From positions 33,132,867 through 33,196,866 of the forward strand of contig CAIIXF020000008.1 of the NCBI GenBank assembly GCA_903813345.2: DNA of 64,000 nt, given 5' to 3'. The translations under genes and the position numbers were made by a program. Of the stretch, positions 11,826-22,823 are shown one piece after another (position 1 is the stretch's first letter; the number at the start of each line of letters is the position of its first letter). The notes under the pieces were generated by a model, which was not told the origin of the DNA, made no database searches, and was given only the letters and a program-made list of their open reading frames with translations. This stretch comes from Owenia fusiformis. Its lineage: Eukaryota > Annelida > Polychaeta > Sabellida > Oweniidae.

Positions 11826-12919
11826 ATGGAGACCTAATAGAAAAGGGAGGATGCTTCATCTACCAATGTAAAGAATGTCCGGAGTATTTTATAACCTCCA
11901 AATGTTCCTTCAGTGTCTTTGTTCGTCATATGAAAGGACATCATGCAAATTATTTTCTCAAATGTCCTGATTGTGACCTTCAATTAGATTATTCTGATCA
12001 CAATAAGAATTATTACCATCATCGTTTGGGTCACATTAAATCATCAAAGTGTCCACGTTGCAACACATGTTTTTATGACTGTAGAGGTTCAACATGTCCA
12101 GACTGTAGATCTAAGATAGTAGCCATGAAATCGGAAACAGGAAAGCCATCTAAAGACTGGGAATGTGAAATATGTGGACGGAAATATTTCAAAAGAAGTA
12201 GCTTAAATCTTCACAAGAGAATAGACCATGGTGGACAAAGATATCAATGTGACATTTGTGGACAATCATATAGGCGGCAACAAAACTTAGATTATCACAT
12301 TTTGTCAGCCCACAGTGGAACCGAAAAGAAGTTCCAATGCAAAGATTGTCCACGTTCCTATTTCACAAAATGTAAATTAACCAGACATATGAAATCCTGT
12401 GGTATTGAGTATGCTATTTGCAGTGAATGTGGACGTGAGGTTAAGCCTATGAACCTCAAAAGACATATGAGTAACTGCCATGAAGAGGCCACATGTCCAA
12501 ATTGTTTGAGCAAGTTTAAAACTAAAACAGACCTAAAACAACACATGGAAATATCCAAAGAATGTTTTGAATTTGCAAGAGACATTTTCCACCAGTGTAC
12601 ATATTGTCCTAAACTTTTCATTGCCGAGTTCTTATTAAGAAAACATCAGAGCAATGTTCATAATCCAATTAAAAAATTCAAATGCGATCCATGTAATAAA
12701 GCGTATTCCACTCAAGAAAAGTTAGACTACCATGCAATATCGCACTCTAAAACCTTGTCATGTACACAGTGTGACAAAATGTTTTCTTATTTAAAAAATC
12801 TGAAGGAACATATGAAAAAAATGCATCTTGGAACTCAATATAAATGTGTTATATGCAGAAAAGCCTTCACACATCGTGAGACCCTAATTAGGCACAGGCA
12901 AACATGTCATCCGCAATAA
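11826..12919 (+). CDS. Exon D: C2H2 zinc-finger terminal exon (group 2)
   Basis: Encodes about 364 residues opening DGDLIEKGGCFIYQCKEC. Layout matches exon B: fingers 1-2, then a four-cysteine knuckle CPRCNTCFYDCRGSTCPDC in place of finger 3, then fingers 4-11 ending CVICRKAFTHRETLIRH. The frame enters at GGTTTCAG (AG 11824-11825) and the aligned intronic codon is TTG. The C-terminus is short (QTCHPQ): just after the stop, sequence resembling the normal tail (TTAGGCACAAGCAG, then AAAAAGAATACTTC) follows, so a small insertion or duplication appears to have cut the tail by a few residues. The linker before the last finger is shortened (HLGTQYKC). Probable nuclear DNA-binding module. Confidence 0.85.
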
Positions 12920-13427
12920 GGCCATCAGACTTCATTCGATCCTTATTCATCTTATTAGGCACAAGCAGTGAAACTAAAAAGAATACTTCTTAATTGTAAT
13001 GTGTTGTCCTTTGATTTAATACAAGTATATGTCATATTTGTTCAAACCAGCATGACACATCACTTCTGTGAACAAAGGTGTCATGTTGTTGTCAGTAACA
13101 TAGCCAAGGACTGACTAGACTATATAGACAAGACAAATTGAATGTGTTTGTGATGAACAAGCAATAGGCAATGTAACACTATCACTAGAATGCATTTAAC
13201 AGTTTCAATTTATTTTATGTTTAAATATGTTTTTTTCTGTAAATTGTTGCCTTATATTTGCTTCATTCCTGATCAGGCCTGGTCAGGTCAATAGTTGCCT
13301 TATTTTTGCAGTTTAAGTATACATACTTACTGTAACTGAAGCAATTTATTTGAGCCATTAATTGTATATAGTTGAATGTACATAAAGTTGCACTGTAAAG
13401 AAATGTAATAAGAAGTATTTTCTTAAC

Positions 13428-13433
13428 AATAAA
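13428..13433 (+). terminator. Candidate poly(A) signal for exon D
   Basis: AATAAA in TTCTTAACAATAAATCTTCAG; a near-identical context (TTCTCAACAATAAATG) lies at 20481-20495 downstream of exon F, so the site may be shared by group-2 exons. Confidence 0.5.
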
Positions 13434-13921
13434 TCTTCAGATACAGTTTTTAGATACTTTTAAAAGTTTGTTTACCATGATTGAAGTAGACTGTACAAAA
13501 CATCACATATAATTGTACCTGCCAAGATGAACTTTAGTGATATCTCCTTGATAAACTATACCATTATGGTAAACTGAAATGATAAGCTATGGGGATAAAC
13601 ACCTAAAATAACAAAGGTTGTAGTGTTTGTATAGTTTTGCCAACATATAGATTTGGTCATTTGTTCTTTTAAGAATCATTAAGAGCAGCATCCAGGGATA
13701 AATGTCTTGCAAAATGTTGACAAACTTTGAAATTCTATTGATAAACAGTGGCATATCAAAAGTGAGGTGTTGTATAACTGTGCATAATAGCGAATCAAAA
13801 TATTGATTTTTATGGTGTTTGGCATCCGGCATTCGATGTCTGTAACAACATTTAGCATGTTGATAGCAAAAAGTAGAACTTCACTGCTCATTTTACACTC
13901 AGTTTGTCACCTAAAATTGGG

Positions 13922-13960
13922 CTCCTACTTGTGAGGTAGTGGGTTCGAATCCCGGTGATC
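13922..13960 (+). repeat. tRNA-like remnant, possibly from a SINE
   Basis: GGGTTCGAATCCC is a perfect Pol III B-box/T-arm core. Just before it, CTAC-TTGTGAG-GTAG forms an anticodon-arm-like stem with a 7-base loop that would read GTG. I could not find a matching A box or acceptor stem, so this is not a complete tRNA gene. Confidence 0.35.
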
Positions 13961-14795
13961 ATTCTCTGTCATGCTGTCTTTCTAATTTTCACATATTTTG
14001 TTAAACATTAGTATACATTCCACCTAGATGTTTTCAAGAAAATCAGCATTGTAGAAAAAAGCCAATCGACACTAAAGTTTTACTTCAATCATTTTTTCTC
14101 TGAGAGCAAGTAAAGTATGAACAGGATCATTCCAATGATAAATGTCAATACTAGCATTACTGATGTGGGTATTGTTTGAATATATCTACTGGAATTTAAT
14201 TTATTCCAAACAATTACAAAATGTTTAAATCATAAGGTCGATCTTATTTAATTCTTAAATGAGTGTTAAAAGTATAATACCATCATAAAGTCTATTTTCT
14301 TATGATTAATTCCTTTGTGATCCAGGGATTTTTCCTTCTGAAACCAGTGTATTCTATTCAAGGTTGTGATAATCTGTCCACTCTGTGTCTTCTGAATAGA
14401 AGAGTCAAGTTATTTAACCTCTTGAATCCCAGGCTCTAAAATTGGTTGAAACCAGAGAATTTTTAATTTTTGCCACCATTTAGCATTTTACTACATACCC
14501 ATATAACTTGAGATGCTCAACTTAGTAAAATTAAACGGCAGAGAACATTCCTACACATTTTAAAACAATTTTTGTTTAAATTGGATGAAAATTGTTTAAA
14601 AAGGAGCAATTTAAGTGAAAATTTTTGTGACCGATTTTCTTGTCACTCTGGGTTTCAAGGTCATTTCTGAGGTGACAAGAAATCTTGTCACTCCAGGTTG
14701 TCAAGATGTTAAATCAAAGATCAACCAAATACACCCAATCCAAATATATGCATACCATAAATTTTAATGCAGTGACTTTAATTTTATGTTTCCAG

Positions 14796-15847
14796 ATGGA
14801 TTACTTGTGGAGCATGGAGAATGGTTTGCCTTCCAATGTAAAGAATGCCCAGAATATTTTCCAGCATATCATCTCACACCCAGATCCTTTGTTCGGCATA
14901 TGAGAGGACATCATATGGATTATTTTGTCAAATGTATGGATTGTGGCATTTGTTTAAACTATAGTTGTGGAAAAAATCGTTATTTCAAGCATCGACTGGC
15001 TCACATGGATGTTAAGCCAGTAAAATGTAATGTTTGTGAGGCAACTTTTACTGATAAGGAAAGCTTGAAGATCCATTCTTATAGAAAGCATGGATTGGAT
15101 GTTGTTTTAAAATCAGGAGAAGTGTCCAACCCCAAAGACTGGCAATGCGACTTGTGTGGGCAAATATTTAGAAGGAACAAGGCTCTGGAATATCACATTT
15201 TGGCGAAACATAGTCAATGCGAAGGGAAATTCCATTGCAAGGAATGTTCTCATTCTTTTTTAACTGAGTTGACATTAAAGCATCATGTCAAGGAATGTCA
15301 TTTACAGGTTTCCACTGTTTGTCATTTATGTGGAACAGTTTTGCAACCTGGGAGTTTTCGCTTACATTTTAAATATGTGCATGGTGACAAAAAATGTCTT
15401 AATTGTTTGAAGACATTCGACACATTAAATGATATGAAACTCCATGTGGAGAAACATAAAGAATGTTTTGATTCCATGGAAGATGTTTTTCCAAAGTGCT
15501 CAATTTGTCATAAAATATTAACTACATCATCTAATTTAAAGCTGCATATGGAAAGATCACATAATCCAGATAAAACATTTACATGTGATAAATGTGATAA
15601 AGCTTATTCTACAAGAAAGCAGTTAAATTTCCATGTGAAATCTCACACAAAGAACATACCATGTACTTATTGTGGCAGAAAGTTCTCTTATGAGAAGCAC
15701 TTAAAAGAGCATATGAGGATTCATCTTGGGATATTCCCATACAAATGTGAAATATGTGGGAAGGCCTTTACACACAGTGCAAGCCTTTATAGACATAAGC
15801 AGACACACAGGAACAAAATTGTTGACAAAGAAAAAAGCTTCCAATGA
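14796..15847 (+). CDS. Exon E: 11-finger C2H2 terminal exon (group 1)
   Basis: Encodes about 350 residues opening DGLLVEHGEWFAFQCKEC. All eleven fingers keep metal ligands, from CKECPEYF (residue ~15) to CEICGKAFTHSASLYRH; finger 7 is followed by KEC. Between fingers 3 and 4 is the group-1 spacer SGEVSNPKDWQCDLCG, and before finger 9 HNPDKTFTCDKCDKAYST. Enters from ATGTTTCCAG (AG 14794-14795) in the shared phase. The in-frame ATG at 14786 belongs to the intron end and is replaced by GTG in exon I. A poly(A) signal lies 84 bp past the stop. It is the intact group-1 partner of unit 2 in the array. Probably a DNA-binding nuclear protein module. Confidence 0.87.
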
Positions 15848-15930
15848 TTATATATACCCATAGTCATTGCTATTTTAAAATCTTCATTCTCAGCTTTTCC
15901 ACATATAATTTGACATGGAATATTTTCAAA

Positions 15931-15936
15931 AATAAA
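15931..15936 (+). terminator. Poly(A) signal for exon E
   Basis: AATAAA 84 bp after the stop of exon E, followed by a T-rich stretch; well placed for a terminal exon. Confidence 0.6.
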
Positions 15937-16329
15937 GATATTAGATTTTTTCAGAATATTACTTCCATCATGTTTCACTTTCTATCCTTTCTACTTGTTT
16001 TAATTGATTAATTTGCTATACTACAGTAGTAGTGGCCCAAGGGCATCAGAGCAACCAGTTACAAAGTCCAAAGTTACAAAATATGGAGTGACACATATAC
16101 ACCAAAGCAAAAATTCTGCATCCATTACCAATGGTATGGAAATGACATACAACATGAATCTTTGTCAGATATAATCCATAAATACCACTGCGTATCACAT
16201 TCATCGAAATGTACACATGAAACAAGTAACACATACCTCTTGTTCCCATTATTATCGAAATTGTTTGACGCTTGGTCATTTTTTATTCCAGAACGTTTCC
16301 TTGTTTTGATTCAGTAATGAAACACTCCA

Positions 16330-16480
16330 GTGTGAATGTTGGAGCGTTTGGTTTTTACACATAGTGATATTGAATGACATTGATAAAAATGAAACATTAT
16401 AACCCAATATTTATGTACAGCTTCAAAATTTTCTTAATAGTGTGCAATATTCAATGGTTATCAAAATATCAATGATACAA
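16330..16480 (+). pseudogene. Relic of an A-type exon tail (third copy)
   Basis: ATTGAATGACATTGATAAAA followed by ATGAAACATTATAACCCA matches the tail of exon A and the relics near 10.8 and 11.1 kb, including the following flank with TATTCAATGGT. Upstream finger sequence is only faintly visible (GTGTGAATGTTGGAGCG). Confidence 0.6.
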
Positions 16481-17402
16481 GTGAATAAAAATATAATGTA
16501 ATGACTGTTTTAAGGTTATTCACCCAGAGTTTACAACAAAAGGAGTTCATTCAAGCGCACTTAAACCGCTAATTGTGCTGTGGCAACCTTGTTGGTTGCT
16601 TGTGGGTGTCAATCAATTTTGATGAAAACACATGAACATGTAATTTGCATTGCATGGCCTAATGTTCTTTTAGTAATACCTGGGGTGATACCTCATCAAA
16701 ATATTACGCTAGAAACCCTAAATAGCAACCCGGCCTCCCAAATAAGTATAATATACCTTTACTATTGATTATATGACATAGTGTCATATACCAAATTGTT
16801 TGAAAATGTATTACCTTTAAAATGATATGAAGGTCAATGTACCATATTGAATGTAATTATTGTTATCCTTATCTGAAGTTGGGTATTGGTATTTTTTGGC
16901 CAACCCTGTATATATGCCATTTAATTCAACAGTGATTTATGAGTTCACGGGGGTAAAGCAGACCCGATGATGCAATGAGCTTGCTCGGCGGTATCATGAC
17001 TGTGTAACGGGTCTTAATGTATAAATGTGGTAGACGGTAGGTTCAAACAATGCGGATCCTCAAAGCATGTGCTCATGGTATAATCCTGTTTTAACACCCG
17101 TTGATTATTATCAGTTTTAATATACAACTTAAACACAATTCAAACTAAATCCTACTTCTATCCCACAGTGATTGATAATATAAATATTGTCAGTTTAAAT
17201 ATATAACTTTCAGACCATTTGACTAAATCAAGTTATAAGGGGTATAAGTGAACTAAAAGTGATTTTTAAGTAGAGATTTTAGCCCACTTTTTATTTTGGC
17301 AACTAACATTTCTACACTTGAAGAACATCATTTTATAGTTATTAGTGTAATATTTATAGTCTTTTTGTGATCTTATAATCTTACGATTTATCTTGGTTTC
17401 AG
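16481..17402. other. Non-coding gap upstream of exon F
   Basis: No gene recognised. The last 34 bases (17369-17402) are the conserved group-2 splice region, TAATCTTACGATTTATCTT then GGTTTCAG. Confidence 0.5.
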
Positions 17403-18514
17403 ATGGAGACCTTATAGAAAAGGGAGAATACTTTGTCTACCAATGTAAAGAATGCCCACAGCACTTTCCAGCCATCATCAGTTCTTTCCTGGATTTTGTT
17501 CGTCATATGAAAGGACACCATACAGATTATTTTCTCAAATGTGCAGATTGTGGCCTTCAATTAGATTATTCTAATCGAAATAAAAAGTATTACCATCATC
17601 GCTTAGGTCACATTAAATCATCAAAGTGTCCACGTTGCAACACATGTTTTTACAGCTCTGGAGGTTCAACATGTCACGACTGTAGATCTCGAGCAGTAGG
17701 CGTCCAATTGGAATCAGGAAAGCCATCGAAAGACTGGAAATGCAAAATATGTGGACGGGAATATTTCTGGAGAAAAAGCTTAAATCTCCACATGAGGGAA
17801 GATCATTGCAAACAAAAACACTATCAATGTGACGTTTGTGGACAAACATATAGGCGACAACAAAACTTAGATTATCACATTTTGTCAGCCCATAGTGGAA
17901 CTGAAAAGAAGTTCCAATGCAAGGATTGTCCACGCTCCTATTTCACAAAAAATACTTTAAAAAGACATATGAAATCTTGTGGTATGAAGTATGCTATTTG
18001 CAGTAAATGTGGACGTGAGGTTAAATCAAGACATCTTGAAAAACATATGAATGACTGTCATGAAGAGACTTATTGTCCAAATTGTCTCAACAAGTTTACA
18101 ACTAAAACAGATCTGAAACAACATATTGAAATATCCAAAGAATGTTTTGAATCTGCAAGAGACATTTTTCCACAATGTAACACTTGTCTTAAAGTATTCA
18201 ATACCAAGTTCAATTTAAGAAAACACCAAAGAACTGTACACAATCCAATAAAGAAATTCAAATGCTGTCAATGTTACAAAGCTTATTCTACGAAACAACA
18301 GTTAGACCACCATGCAACATCCCACATAAAAACCTTTACATGTACACATTGTGACAAAAAGTTTTCTTATTTAAAATATCTGAAGGAGCATGTGAGAATT
18401 CATCTTGGGATAACCCCATATAAATGTGTTATATGTAGTAAGGCCTTCACACATCGTCAAACACTTATTAGGCACAAGAAGACCCATAATCAAACCAAAG
18501 ATAATACGTCTTAA
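17403..18514 (+). CDS. Exon F: C2H2 zinc-finger terminal exon (group 2)
   Basis: Encodes about 370 residues, DGDLIEKGEYFVYQCKEC at the start. Two C2H2 fingers, then the knuckle CPRCNTCFYSSGGSTCHDC, then fingers 4-11 to CVICSKAFTHRQTLIRH and a KKTHNQTKDNTS tail. Finger 6 ends H-x4-H (HMNDCH), unlike B where the final His is lost. Acceptor GGTTTCAG (AG 17401-17402), shared phase, aligned intronic codon TTG. Much of the middle (from RRQQNLDYHILSAHSGTEKK to SYFTK) is identical to exon D, so the two are close paralogs. No poly(A) hexamer close to the stop; the best candidate is the AATAAA at 20488. Confidence 0.86.
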
Positions 18515-21500
18515 TTGATAATATATTGTCCTCTAATTGCATATCTGTTTAAACCAACATCACAAATATGCTGATTTTGTTCATCCCATTTCATTTCTGA
18601 TTTTAAATTAAAATTATCAAATAAGGGAAGACCCCTCTCCCTCTGGGTTTGTTTGTCTGTCTACCTGGAAATAACTTCAGTACCAGTGAACAGAATTTTT
18701 CATTCATGATAGAAATATTGATTTTAATTATGTCTTATCCTAAAATTGGTTCCTAGGTGGCCACTGGTTTTAAATGTAAAATTTTGATAGGATAAACATA
18801 AGACATATGTGTTTTACATTTATTCAGAGTTTGAGAAAAGTTGAATTACCCTCAGGACTGACAATAGATGGTGAAAATTTACACATGTAAAAATTGCGTC
18901 AAACTTGATTGAAAATATCCATAACCACATGATATTGAAACTTTAAACACAGAAACATGTATGTTAATAATTATGATCAAAAATGTAATATTTATTTATG
19001 TCATGTATGTAGTGTATTTAAAGTTTTAACGAAGCAATATTTACACACTGACACACAAACCAATGGGATATATGTGAACAAGCCCTATCATCGTGAAGTA
19101 TTTTATACTCAAATTAAAGACAAAAAGTTTATATGTCCACACCATACATTTGACATGATTTAGCAATATTATGTGTATCAGTCCTGGCTATATGTATACC
19201 TTTTATTGACTCTCTGATGTCATTACAATGACATACTAGTCAACATAATTTCATTTATATTTTATACTCAAATGAAAGGCAAAAAGTTTATATGTCCACA
19301 CCACACAATTGACATGATTTAGCAACATTATGTGTGCCATCATTATGATTTGATTTAAGATCTATCTGAAGTATTTTATACTCAACTGACAGGCAAAAGG
19401 TTTATTTATTCCATAGTTAGCATGATATTCATAGGATAACATGTGAACATAAAAAACGGTATTTTTGTAATCAGTGGTAAAATATGATATTTTTGACAAA
19501 TTTTCACTTAACCATAACATACGGTTTTTTAGCCATGACATACGACGTCGTATGCGATGGTTTATGGATTTTTGCTACTTCAGACTCAAAACGAGGCTAA
19601 GTGTCAACATCGCCGGATCGTTTGGAAATTCGAATTAAATAACTTAATTTCCGACAATTCTGATGATGACTTTAACTATGGAATAAAAAGAACATCCTAT
19701 GATTTACTCGTGATATGATTTTAATCCACTCATGGATATTGATATCTGCACTCTCTCGCTACGCTCGCTCGTGCAGATATCATATCCATTCGTGAATAAA
19801 AATCATATCACTCATAAATCATAGGATATCCTCTATATATCCTCACCACACATTTGAAATGATTTAGCAATATCATGTGTACCAGTCCTGGCTATCATTG
19901 TGATTTGATTTTTATATGCCCACACCACACATTCTCTTTCCAATGTGTTTTTGGACCAAAGGAAGTAAAATATTCACATGTTGTCCATTGATGCAGTGTT
20001 TCATTCTTTTTGTGGTCCTTCTGCATAAATATATAAATGGTTTAAAATGATTGAAATATGGCTGTGTTACTTGAATTCATGAAATTAGAGACTAATTAAT
20101 AAGTCCTTTTTTATTTTTTCATACCATTACTTCATTTTTCTGCTTTGCCGAAAATGTTAAATCTTCTGCACAAACAGTATAATGAAATCTGTGAAATATC
20201 CTTCATAGGTGTTCCACTTTCAGGGTTTCATTTAACATCTGGTGAATGAGAAATAGGACATAGAAATTGGAGGTGTTTCCTATGTAACATTTACATAGGC
20301 AACTGATAAGCAGGATTTGTTACACTAGTAACTTGTAGAATGATATGAACTGAACTGAAAGTTCAACATGGTTGTCATAGTTTCATACTCATGTAACTCT
20401 TAACTAATTTATATGAGCCTTAATGCACATTAATTTGTTTACTGTTTTAATGTTTACTGTAAATAATGTAATAAGTATTTTCTCAACAATAAATGTTTTA
20501 GTTAGATTGTAAGTTTTCAAGAGTTTAATTACTTTGGTAACCTTTGGTAAGTATGCTGTCTAATTTGGTTCAAATTTAGGTATATTATTGACATAGGACC
20601 TTTGCTCGAAAATAAATTCAAAATACCGGCTGCTCAATTTAAAATGGTCAAATATGTTTTGCAAAAATTCTAAATTCTATGGCTATAATATGGATGAATT
20701 ACTATCGTTATACTACTGTACAGATTTACAGCATCTGCCCGATGCTAAAGTCATCGAAAATTACTTCCATTTTTGGCTCAAATTCTGACATTTTTGCTTA
20801 ATCCCCTATCACACCTAACTTGTTCTTACCCGTTCTTGCCCCGTTCTTGCCAATCCTACAAATTCGTCGTAAAACGGGCTCAATCTGGCTGTGGTCGGGA
20901 AATATGTCTAAAATAATTAGCTTCTTTGTTCATAAACAGTCTTCAATACGTCCATCTCATTCGCAGTTCGCCCAGGTCGCACCACGTCTGTGTGCAACGT
21001 CGCACAACACGTTCCTTAGTCTTGAAGGTTATTATGACCTGATTACAGAACACTATGATCGCCATCAAATTTTGAATCATTTTGAGCATGTTGTAAGTTC
21101 TAGAGGACCTACCTGTTCGAGTATGTTCGAAGAAATTTGTAAATAGACCCCAAAAGGTTCTAAGTCTAGTCCATTCGTACATAGTTGAAGCCTGTTTTCG
21201 AGAACGTAGTGAACACTAGTTCGATGTGATAGTAGGGTTAGATACTGATAACCAACATATGTCAAGGAGGATTGGCTCTTAGAGTGCAACATCGATATTC
21301 AGTCCCATATATAGATATGTTGTGATACAAAATTTGAATAAAATCAGCCGCCATTTTGTTCACTTCAACATTTGAATCGTGAATTTGCGCCTTGTTTCTT
21401 AACGAAAAATTCAAAAACTCAAAACAAATAATAGATATTGGTTCGAATCATTTGAATTGTTTATTTTGAATTCATAGTCATTTTTAATTTTAGAAAATAA

Positions 21501-21691
21501 CAATAATTCGGCGTTTTCATCGTTGGAAAATATCAAGTTTCAATCCTGAGGGCCAATTTTCCTTGAACATATGCTGAACAATTATTTTGTTGTTCTATGG
21601 GGAGTGTAGTTATTGGGACAATGATCAACCAAATGTACCAAACCAAAGCATACCATAAATTATTATATACATGCTTCATTTGTGTTTCCAG
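18515..21691. other. Long non-coding gap between exons F and G with repeats
   Basis: Holds imperfect copies of a unit with AAAAAGTTTATATGTCCACACCA and TTTGACATGATTTAGCAA (about 19096-19190, 19255-19345, 19368-19410 and 19845-19930), a foldback (19695-19832) and a candidate poly(A) signal at 20488. From about 20480 on it is the group-1 upstream module seen also before exons H, I and L (AAATGTTTTAGTTAGATTG, then TGGTAAGTATGCTGTCTAA). An open frame at 20820-21146 is not conserved in the sister modules. Confidence 0.5.
19695..19832. repeat. Foldback with near-perfect 57-bp arms
   Basis: TCCTATGATTTACTCGTGAT at the left pairs with ATCACTCATAAATCATAGGA at the right, and the arms continue inward to ATATCTGCAC / GTGCAGATAT around a TCTCGCTACGCTCGCT loop. 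It interrupts the 19.1-19.9 kb repeat, so it is probably a small foldback transposon. Confidence 0.75.
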
Positions 21692-22752
21692 ATGAACTCC
21701 CTGTGGAGCATGGAGAATAGTTTGCCTTCCAATGTAAAGAATGCAAAGAATATTTCCCAGCATTCGAATTAGAACCCACACCTTGGGTGTTTGTTCACCA
21801 TATGAAAGGACACCATATGGATTATTTTGTCAAATGTGTGGATTGTTGCCTTTCTTTAAACTTAGGGGATGGAGGTACTTGTTATTTCAAGCATCGTCTG
21901 GCGCACATGAATGTCAAGCCAGTAAAATGTACAATTTGCAAGGCAACGTTTACTGATGAGAGGAATTTGAAGATCCATTGTTATAGAAAGCATGGATTGG
22001 ATTTTGTTTTGAATCAGGAGAAGTGTCCAACCCCAAAGACTGGCAATGTGACTTATGTGGAAAAGTATATACTGAAAACAAGGGCCTGAAGTATCACATT
22101 TTGGCTAAACATAGTCAATGTGAAAAGAAATTCCATTGCAAGGAGTGTTCATCTTCATATTTAACTGAGTCGAAATTAAGGGTGCATATACAAGAAAGTC
22201 ATTCCCAGGAGTCTGCTGTTTGTAATTTATGTGGAATCATATTAGTGCAATCAAGAAATTTAAAGGAACATTTGAAACAGGTACATGGTGATAAAAAATG
22301 TCAAAACTGTTTGAAGAAATTCGACACATGGAATGGTTTGAAGCTCCATGTGGAGAAACATAAAGAATGTTTTGAATCCATGGAAAAAAAAGTTTCCACA
22401 ATGCTAAATTTGTCATAAAATATTTACCACAATGTCAAAGTTAAAGCTGCATATGAGAAGCTTACATAATCCAGATAAAGAATTTACATGCGATCAATGT
22501 GATAAAGCTTATTCTACAATGGAACGGTTAAAAATCCATGTGAAATCTCACACGAAGAACATACCATGTACATATTGTGACAGAAAGTTCTCTTTTAACA
22601 ATCACTTAGAAGAGCATATAAGGATTCATTTGGGGATATTCCCATACAAATGTGAAATATGTGGGAAGGCCTTTACACACAATCGGAGCCTTTATAGGCA
22701 TAAGCAGACACATAGGAACAAAAATGTTGACAAGGAAAAGGCCTTACAATGA
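21692..22752 (+). pseudogene. Exon G: broken group-1 zinc-finger exon
   Basis: Acceptor TGTGTTTCCAG (AG 21690-21691) and phase are intact, but the conserved Trp codon in HGEW is TAG at codon 10. Further on a one-base loss near 22012 (TTGAATCAGG against TTGAAATCAGG in sisters) and a one-base gain in an A run near 22386 break the frame. The three open segments, about 21787-22010, 22023-22386 and 22432-22752, together cover all eleven fingers with good ligand conservation, so decay is recent. The 3' flank most resembles that of fragment K. A product from this exon would be only about ten residues. Confidence 0.88.
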
Positions 22753-22823
22753 TAACTGGATTTGCTCTATTCAGAATAACATTTTCATCTTTTTTCAATC
22801 ATCATTTGACGTTGCATTTAAAG

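Larger units (their letters stand above)
12920..14795. other. Non-coding gap between exons D and E
   Basis: Contains the exon D 3' flank, the poly(A) signal at 13428, a tRNA-like remnant at 13920-13960 and AT-rich DNA. Two overlapping minus-strand frames near 13.6-13.9 kb match no family I know. The gap ends at the exon E acceptor. Confidence 0.45.

Noticed and set aside
13587-13891. Two overlapping minus-strand frames (81 and 70 codons)
   Set aside because: Overlapping frames of one stretch with no recognisable motif, no splice or promoter context, not repeated elsewhere in the array.
16920-17110. GC-richer stretch with GTAGGTTCAAACAATGCGG, checked as a possible tRNA gene
   Set aside because: The T-arm core is not a proper B box and no acceptor or D-arm pairing was found.
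20820-21146. 108-codon frame upstream of exon G, considered as an extra 5' exon
   Set aside because: Not conserved in the homologous upstream modules of exons H, I and L; no donor or acceptor in register.
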